Source of the DNA: Holophagaceae bacterium
GTDB lineage: Bacteria > Acidobacteriota > Holophagae > Holophagales > Holophagaceae
Direction of reading: 5' to 3'
NCBI GenBank assembly: GCA_021286765.1
Contig: JAJTBS010000001.1
Location: 372,001-436,000, forward strand
Length of the DNA stretch: 64,000 nucleotides
In this document: piece by piece, positions 59,287 through 64,000 of the stretch
Position numbering within the stretch: the stretch's first letter is position 1
Layout of the letters: each line of letters opens with the position of its first letter
The notes under the pieces: model-generated
Seen by the model: only the letters and a program-made list of their open reading frames with translations
Told to the model about the DNA's origin: nothing
Databases searched by the model: none
Program-made: the position numbers and the translations under genes

Positions 59287-60438
59287 TCAGCCCTCCTTCT
59301 TGTCCTGGCGGCGCTTCAGGGAGCGGCGCAGGACGATGGCGAAGTGCACGAGCAGGCCGATGGAGACCAGCACGCACGACACATAGGGGAGAAGCCAGCC
59401 GGGATTTTCAACCACGGAAAGGACGGACAACGTATCGTTCTTGCCGAAACTCGCCTGGTAGAAGGTCTTGCCTTCGTAGCGCAGGGGCTGGTTCATGTAG
59501 ATCAGCACCTCGCGGGACTCGTTCCGGGAGGGGTTCACCACCTGGACCAGGCTGGAGAAGTTCTTGGGGATGTCGGTGCCGGGGTACACGTCGTGCCGGA
59601 ACTGCTTCAGCGTGAACGCGTAGGGCAGGTACTGGCGGCGCAGGCGCATGGCCAGGGTGTAGGTGCGGCCTTCGTGCGTGAAAGACTGGGGAGCGCCCAG
59701 GGCCACGGAGACCAGCCAGGTGCCGTAGCTGCGGCCCCCGGCCACGGGTTCCACGAAGGCCGAGGTCTGGTTCATCTCGTTGTCGGCGGAGACGACGGGC
59801 TTCTCGACGATGGACACGCCGGCGCCCACGCCGGCGTTGGCCAGGGAGGGCGGCGCACCGGGCGCCAGGTTGGCCAGTTCTGCGTTGGGGTAGAACTTCT
59901 TCACGTTCAGGGTGATCGGCGTGCCCGGGATGGCGACGGCGCCGCCCTTGGCCAGCAGTGTGTCCGGCACCGAGTAGACCTCGTCCCAGGTGGGATCAGT
60001 CACGTCAATGACGGCGAGCTCCATCTGCTTGTAGCTCTGCACGAAGTTGACCGTCTGGCCCACTTCGATGGTCAGGTTGGTGTCGACCTGCATCATGCCG
60101 GCGATGAACTCGCCCGCAAACAGGACCACCAGGCCCGCGTGGACCAGCCACATGCCCGACTTCTGCCAGCTGAGCTTGATGTCGATGGTCTTGGCGATGA
60201 GGTTGATGGTGAGCAGCAGGCCCACCAGGGCCCCGCCGGGGAAGGGCAGCCTCAGCAGCAGCGGCTGGTTCCAGACGATGAAGCTGCGCATGTAGGCGTT
60301 GACGGCGCCCTGGGTGCCCATTTCCACCTGGGCCAAGGTGCAAAACAGCACCAGGCACATCAGCAGCGCGAGCAGGACGATGGTGAGCTGGAAGGACTTC
60401 AGGACATTCCAGATTCGGGAGGCGTAAGCGTTAATCAA
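59287..60438 (-). CDS. resB: ResB-like cytochrome c biogenesis protein
   Basis: This 383-residue membrane protein is the partner of CcsA in System II. Membrane helices lie near residues 17-37, 63-83 and 90-115 (MWLVHAGLVVLFAGEFIAG), and one near the C-terminus. The large exoplasmic domain contains ESREVLIYMNQPLRYEGKTFYQASF, a ResB hallmark. The start is TTG at 60438, since the frame then follows GGGAG eight bases upstream; ATG is not available. It overlaps the lipoprotein stop by eight bases. Confidence 0.85.
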   Translation of the reverse strand: MINAYASRIWNVLKSFQLTIVLLALLMCLVLFCTLAQVEMGTQGAVNAYMRSFIVWNQPLLLRLPFPGGALVGLLLTINLIAKTIDIKLSWQKSGMWLVHAGLVVLFAGEFIAGMMQVDTNLTIEVGQTVNFVQSYKQMELAVIDVTDPTWDEVYSVPDTLLAKGGAVAIPGTPITLNVKKFYPNAELANLAPGAPPSLANAGVGAGVSIVEKPVVSADNEMNQTSAFVEPVAGGRSYGTWLVSVALGAPQSFTHEGRTYTLAMRLRRQYLPYAFTLKQFRHDVYPGTDIPKNFSSLVQVVNPSRNESREVLIYMNQPLRYEGKTFYQASFGKNDTLSVLSVVENPGWLLPYVSCVLVSIGLLVHFAIVLRRSLKRRQDKKEG

Positions 60439-61081
60439 GGTGCAGGCTCCCCAGGATGGTCATGAAATCGGCCTTGGCCTTGGCCACCGGATCGGCGTCG
60501 CCCGTCAGCTTCAGGAACCAGGTGTTGCCGTCAGGCGTGGCGACATAGCCGGCCACCATGCGGCTCTTGGCCGTGCCCTCGCTCGTGAAATCGTAGACGT
60601 TCACGGTGCCGACCTTGGCCTTGAGGGTGGTGCGGGCCTTGGCCAGCGCGGCCTCGTCTAGGGCGGGGAGGGCGATCTGGCCGCGCCAGCGGTTCACGTT
60701 GGCCAGCTCACCGCCGGCAGGACCGGGCAGCACCACGACCGTGGCCTCCAGCTTGCCGGCATAGGGCGTCTTGAAGGTGGCGAAGCGCATGCCGCCACCC
60801 GGCAGTTCGCTCCAGCCCTTGGGCAGGGACCACTTGAGGGATCCCTTGGGCTTGGGGGGAGGCGGCACGTCCGAGGGCTCGCCGGTCCGCTCGCCCATGG
60901 GCGTCGGGGGCATGGCGGGCATGGGAGCCGGGGCGGAGGCACTCTCCTTCGGCACGCGGTAGTGGGATACCTGCTCAGAGCTGCAGCCGAGGCCCAGGAG
61001 AAGCAGCCCGGCGCCCAGCAGGGCGGCCGATGAGGTGGGCCTGAGGCTGGGACGGTGGAGGGGGATGGACGGATTCGGCAA
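60431..61081 (-). CDS. Putative lipoprotein upstream of the cytochrome c module
   Basis: This is a 216-residue protein with a lipoprotein-like signal (AALLGAGLLLLGLGCSS), although Gly at the -3 position is unusual. A Pro/Met-rich linker is followed by a compact domain (SLKWSLPKGWSELPGGGMRFATF to VAGYVATPDGNTWFLKLTGD), the type seen in many acidobacterial and myxobacterial outer-surface proteins of unknown role. The start is taken as TTG 61081, because AGGAG lies four bases upstream; a longer frame has no signal peptide in place. It is the first gene of the lipoprotein-resB-ccsA unit. Confidence 0.6.
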   Translation of the reverse strand: MPNPSIPLHRPSLRPTSSAALLGAGLLLLGLGCSSEQVSHYRVPKESASAPAPMPAMPPTPMGERTGEPSDVPPPPKPKGSLKWSLPKGWSELPGGGMRFATFKTPYAGKLEATVVVLPGPAGGELANVNRWRGQIALPALDEAALAKARTTLKAKVGTVNVYDFTSEGTAKSRMVAGYVATPDGNTWFLKLTGDADPVAKAKADFMTILGSLHLD

Positions 61082-61151
61082 GGGACTCCTCGATGGACAC
61101 TCCAGAATACCGGACCCGGCTGTGAATGAACAGGTCGAAATTCTGCAAATG

Positions 61152-61397
61152 TTATAGATCAAACGGTTTAGCTGCCATGTCAATGGCGGCCGCCAGCCGG
61201 TGATCCAACGCTGTGATGCCGCCCGCGTCATGGGTGGTGAGGGTGATCCGCACATAGCCCCAACCGAAGGCGATGTCCGGGTGGTGGTTCAGGCCTTCGG
61301 CCGGGCCAACGATGGCGCTCACCAGGTTGAAGGCCGTCAGGAAATCCGGTGTCTTGAAGGTCCGCAGCAGGGCGCCGTTCTCCTCTCGCCAGCTCAC
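61152..61397 (-). CDS. phhB: Pterin-4a-carbinolamine dehydratase
   Basis: This 81-residue enzyme recycles the tetrahydrobiopterin cofactor formed during aromatic hydroxylation. The hallmark EGLNHHPDIAFGWGYVRITLTTHDAGGIT-type motif is present (HHPDI at about residue 38 and THDAGG near 55), and the length matches the shorter bacterial PhhB proteins. It overlaps the hydroxylase gene by four bases (ATGA), which is the functional pairing known from Pseudomonas phhAB. Confidence 0.93.
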   Translation of the reverse strand: MSWREENGALLRTFKTPDFLTAFNLVSAIVGPAEGLNHHPDIAFGWGYVRITLTTHDAGGITALDHRLAAAIDMAAKPFDL

Positions 61398-62992
61398 CGC
61401 ATCGCCTCCAGTTCAGCCAGCTCGGCCTGCAGCAGCCATTCCTGGGGGTGGTTGGCGGCCCGGCTGGCCAACTCGCGGAGCCGCGGCGTCTCGACCCGTC
61501 CGCTCTCCCGCAGGGACCGTGCCTCGACATAGAGTTCCGCGAGATCGGCGGGCAGGGCCTGGGCCTTGCGATCCCGGGCCTGGGCCTCGGCCTCTCCTTC
61601 GGCCAGGGCGGAGGGATCGCCGAACCAGGCATCCCAGGCCCCGGGATCCGCGGGACCGCCCGCCACCGAGGGCAGGCTGCCGCTGAGGAAGAGCAGGGCC
61701 CAGCTGGGCAGGTCCAGGGGACGGCCATCCTGGTGCCCCCGCAGGTTGATCACCTCATGCTCGCCCACCCGGAAGCCCGTGAGGAAGAGGCCCGAGGGCA
61801 GGTCCAGGCTGAAGGCGCCGCGGTGGGGCAGGCGACCGCTGCCGAAGGCGACCAGGGCCTCGCCGGGCCAGGGCCGCTGGCCGCCCTGGCCGTGGCGGGA
61901 GAGCTGGACCGGGCCCTCGATGCGGGCCAGGGCTGTGGAAAGGCCCGGCATCAGCTCGCCCCGGGCGGGGATCCGCGCCACCACCTTGCCCGTGAGCTCC
62001 AGGCCGTCGTCCAGCACCAGATGGTTCACGGTGCGGGCGCGCAGGGCCTCCTCCAGGCCGTGATCCCCGCCGCGCCGCCAGCCGAGGGTGGCCTCGAAGG
62101 CCTCCAGGACCTCGAAGAGGTGGTCGAAGTCCCGCGCCACGAAGAGGTGGGGCTGCATGCGCGTGATGTCGTATTCCGTGTCGGCGCAGACCAGGCCGAG
62201 GGGCACCTTCTTCACCGCCGGGGTGAGGCAGTGGGCCGCCTCGCCCAGGCTGCTGAGCAGGCCCGCGCCGTAGAGCTTGGGATCGTCCAGGCTGCCCACT
62301 AGGCCGTATTCCGCGGTCCACCAGTAGAGGCGGCTGGCCTTGGTGCTCTCGCTCACGTAGCGGCGGCTGGCGCCTGCGGCATGGAGCCGCTCCTGGGCCA
62401 GGCGCACTTCCTGCTCGGTGGCGGCGGGGTCCTCCTTCACCACGCTGAGGTTGCGGATGGCCTCGTAGACGGCCTGGTCCTCCACCGAGGCGATGGCGCG
62501 GAAGCCGACTTCTCCACAGCGCTTCAGGTACGACGCGTAGCGCCGGTCCGCGAGGATGGGGGCATGGCCCGCGCTCTCGTGGACGATGTCGGGGGCCGGC
62601 GTGTATTCGATGTGCTCGTGGCTGCGGATGTCCGCCGCGATGGCCAGGACGCCCAGGGACTGCAGCTCCGTGAACACCGCCGGGGGGATGAAGCCGCGCA
62701 CACCCACGGCAGACCAGCCCAGGGCCTCCAGTTTCCCGTTCATCTCGTCCAGGCTGGGGATGCGCTCCAGGCCGATGCCCGTGGCCGCCAGCCCCGACAG
62801 GTAGCTGGCGTGGGCGGTGTCCTTCAGGCGGTCGGCCAGCCGGTGCAGGATGTGCCGCCACACGGCGTGGTCCCTGGGCGTGTAGGCCCCGTGGTCCTGG
62901 TCCACCACGAAGCGGCGCAGGTGGGCGGGCAGCTTCTCGATGGCGCGCCGGGTCGGAGACGGAACGGGGAGCATGGCAGTGTCGGACATCAT
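61394..62992 (-). CDS. Aromatic amino acid hydroxylase (phenylalanine 4-monooxygenase type), long form
   Basis: This 532-residue protein hydroxylates phenylalanine (or tryptophan/tyrosine) with tetrahydropterin and O2. The iron ligands are H138 and H143 (PDIVHESAGH) and E228 (YWWTAEYG). The hydroxylase domain ends at about residue 330. About 200 additional residues follow, including FRVGEHEVINLRGHQDGRPLDL, which are absent from the 260-residue Pseudomonas PhhA; similar long forms are known in Bacteroidetes and Chlamydiae. The start codon ATG 62992 (or 62989) has no visible ribosome binding site and sits close to an AT-rich stretch, so the message may be leaderless. Confidence 0.88.
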   Translation of the reverse strand: MMSDTAMLPVPSPTRRAIEKLPAHLRRFVVDQDHGAYTPRDHAVWRHILHRLADRLKDTAHASYLSGLAATGIGLERIPSLDEMNGKLEALGWSAVGVRGFIPPAVFTELQSLGVLAIAADIRSHEHIEYTPAPDIVHESAGHAPILADRRYASYLKRCGEVGFRAIASVEDQAVYEAIRNLSVVKEDPAATEQEVRLAQERLHAAGASRRYVSESTKASRLYWWTAEYGLVGSLDDPKLYGAGLLSSLGEAAHCLTPAVKKVPLGLVCADTEYDITRMQPHLFVARDFDHLFEVLEAFEATLGWRRGGDHGLEEALRARTVNHLVLDDGLELTGKVVARIPARGELMPGLSTALARIEGPVQLSRHGQGGQRPWPGEALVAFGSGRLPHRGAFSLDLPSGLFLTGFRVGEHEVINLRGHQDGRPLDLPSWALLFLSGSLPSVAGGPADPGAWDAWFGDPSALAEGEAEAQARDRKAQALPADLAELYVEARSLRESGRVETPRLRELASRAANHPQEWLLQAELAELEAMR

Positions 62993-63071
62993 TAAAGTCT
63001 AATTTGGAAACAATCCCCGCGGGGCGCTCAATTCCGGACCTCCCCACAGGCCCAGAGGCTACGCTGATCCC

Positions 63072-63260
63072 ATGAACACGAACCTGGAGCCGAGCCTCCA
63101 TCTCTGCGAGCCAACGCGGGCAGGAGGGCGCCTTGCGCCCAAGGGATGGAGGGCCCCTTCGGCGAGGCCGAAGCCCGGGCGGGGCACGGGGAGGCTCCGC
63201 TCCGGTAAGCCGCGCGGGCCCAAGCAACCACCGCGTGAATGGGGCGGAGGTGCCGCGTGA
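63072..63260 (+). CDS. Small basic 62-residue ORF coupled to the SpoU methyltransferase gene (putative)
   Basis: This possible 62-residue protein starts MNTNLEPSL and ends REWGGGAA. Its C-terminal half (ARPKP, GRGTGRLR, SGK, GGAA) matches the small ORF at 3703-3837. The TGA stop (63258-63260) overlaps the GTG of the methyltransferase gene (63257-63259), as in the first copy. The N-terminal 30 residues are unrelated to the other copy. The shared nucleotide blocks can form an RNA helix, so the coding reading is not certain. No family is recognised. Confidence 0.4.
   Translation: MNTNLEPSLHLCEPTRAGGRLAPKGWRAPSARPKPGRGTGRLRSGKPRGPKQPPREWGGGAA
63167..63260 (+). repeat. Start-codon-linked repeated element, copy 2 (possible SD-sequestering RNA)
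   Basis: This has the same three blocks as 3741-3837. GGCAC (63183-63187) pairs with GTGCC (63250-63254), and CTCCGC (63195-63200) pairs with GCGGAG (63244-63249), with a 7-base GGGGAGG bulge and a 43-base apical region of exactly the same length as in copy 1. The helix would bury the GGAGG of the methyltransferase gene. The alternative proximal pairing of copy 1 is not possible here. Within the apical region CGG-y-AAGC-n-G-n-GCG-n-GCC is shared. Confidence 0.55.
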
Positions 63261-64000
63261 GCGGTTTCGATCCCTGGGATCCCTATCGCGATCTGCGCTT
63301 CGCCGGCACGCGCGAGCATCCAGAGCACGGCGCGTGTTTCATTGCCGAGGGGCGCATCCTGGTGGAGGATCTGCTGGCGGCCGCTCGCCTTGGAAACCTG
63401 AAGGTGGTCTCCGTGGCCGCCACCACCACGGCGGCGCCTGGCCTGCGGGAACGCCTGCCCGAGGGCACCGAGCTGCTGACCATGGCGCCCGAGGCCCTGT
63501 CCGAGCTGGCGGGCTTTCCCTTCCATCGGGGGCTCATGGCCTGCGCCCAGGTGCCCGCGCCACCGCCTGGGCAGTCCCTGCGCGAGGCTCGGCGCCTACT
63601 GGTGCTGCCGCGCCTGTACGACAGCGAGAACCTGGGCCTCTTGCTGCGCAGCGCCGCCGCGCTGGGGCTGGATGGCGTGCTGGCGGGACCGGGACCGGGC
63701 CAGTGGACGCGGCGCACGGTCCGCGTGTCCATGGGGGCTGTATGGCGCATTCCCGTGTGGCGCGTGGAGGATCCCTGGGAGCGCCTGGCGGAGTGGAAGG
63801 CGGCCGAGCCGGGCTCGGAGATCGTCGCGGCCGCCCTCACGGAGACGGCCGAGGACGCCCGCTTGTGGCGGCCCTCCGCCCGCTGCGCCCTGGTGATGGG
63901 GCCCGAGGACACTGGCCTGGGCGCGGAGCACCTGGCCCGCTGCGACCGCGCCGTGGCCATCCCCATGGCTTCCGGCATGGACAGCATCAACGTGGCTGCG
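63257..64000 (+). CDS. SpoU/TrmH-family RNA methyltransferase (3' end outside window)
   Basis: This 248-codon partial protein is open to the window end. The N-terminal substrate-binding domain has FIAEGRILVEDLLAAARLG and the SPOUT part VLPRLYDSENLGLLLRSAAALGLDGVLAGPG. The later VMGPEDTGLG and AIPMASGMDSINVA are SpoU motifs 2 and 3, which form the SAM knot. It methylates a ribose in rRNA or tRNA. The GTG at 63257 has GGAGG upstream and overlaps a small ORF stop. The frame has no stop before base 64000. Confidence 0.85.
   Translation, partial: MSGFDPWDPYRDLRFAGTREHPEHGACFIAEGRILVEDLLAAARLGNLKVVSVAATTTAAPGLRERLPEGTELLTMAPEALSELAGFPFHRGLMACAQVPAPPPGQSLREARRLLVLPRLYDSENLGLLLRSAAALGLDGVLAGPGPGQWTRRTVRVSMGAVWRIPVWRVEDPWERLAEWKAAEPGSEIVAAALTETAEDARLWRPSARCALVMGPEDTGLGAEHLARCDRAVAIPMASGMDSINVAA

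Overview
The window is a stretch of GC-rich, gene-dense bacterial chromosome (about two thirds G+C by eye) with a complete-looking complement of housekeeping genes. The gene set suggests a Gram-negative, flagellated, c-type-cytochrome-bearing bacterium. The combination of a Sua5-type gene inside the cell-wall cluster, a System II cytochrome c module, a DUF4388 protein and many HD-GYP/EAL signalling proteins would fit Acidobacteriota (Holophagae such as Geothrix), but this assignment is an inference and no 16S or other marker lies in the window. I saw no tRNA, rRNA, CRISPR array, insertion sequence or prophage.

Layout. 1-10.8 kb: the 3' end of a class A penicillin-binding protein, a bacteriohemerythrin, a DEAD-box helicase, a SixA-type phosphatase with an unusual structured leader, an alpha/beta hydrolase, rho, a Dus dihydrouridine synthase, a CDF metal exporter, an unknown gene and a ThiD-like kinase. 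11-23 kb: fliN and fliL (without fliM), HU with its promoter and terminator, truA, a coiled-coil TonB-C-like protein, a DUF4388 protein, yvcK, a TPR protein, natAB, uppP, a threonine aldolase, a solute-binding-like protein and yicC.

23.2-34.4 kb is a branched-chain amino acid biosynthesis region. leuD, leuC and a LysR regulator run leftward. leuA, a 40-codon small ORF, leuB and then ilvD-ilvB-ilvN-ilvC run rightward. Between leuB and ilvD lies what looks like a classical transcription attenuator: a 36-codon leader peptide rich in Ile/Leu/Val codons at its end, followed by mutually exclusive hairpins.

34.5-44 kb carries a nitronate monooxygenase-like protein, a transglutaminase-fold lipoprotein, a frameshifted esterase, radA, a stand-alone B12-binding domain, trmL, a HIT protein and an HD/HD-GYP protein. 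44.3-57.4 kb is a dcw (division and cell wall) cluster: mraZ, rsmH, ftsL, ftsI, murE, tsaC/sua5, murF, mraY, murD, preceded by five GTGG repeats spaced exactly 10 bp apart (probable MraZ operator) and interrupted by an EAL gene on the opposite strand. 57.5-61 kb is a leftward CcsA/ResB cytochrome c assembly module with a lipoprotein. 61.1-64 kb carries a carbinolamine dehydratase and aromatic amino acid hydroxylase pair, and the start of a SpoU rRNA methyltransferase.

The most unusual signal is a pair of related elements, at 3741-3837 and 63167-63260, placed directly on the start codons of two unrelated genes (the phosphatase and the SpoU methyltransferase). Both share three identical blocks. 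These can form an 11-bp long-range helix with a 7-nt purine bulge that buries the ribosome binding site. Both also encode the C-terminus of a small basic protein whose stop codon overlaps the downstream GTG start (GTGA). They could be a new RNA regulator, a new coupled small-protein family, or both.
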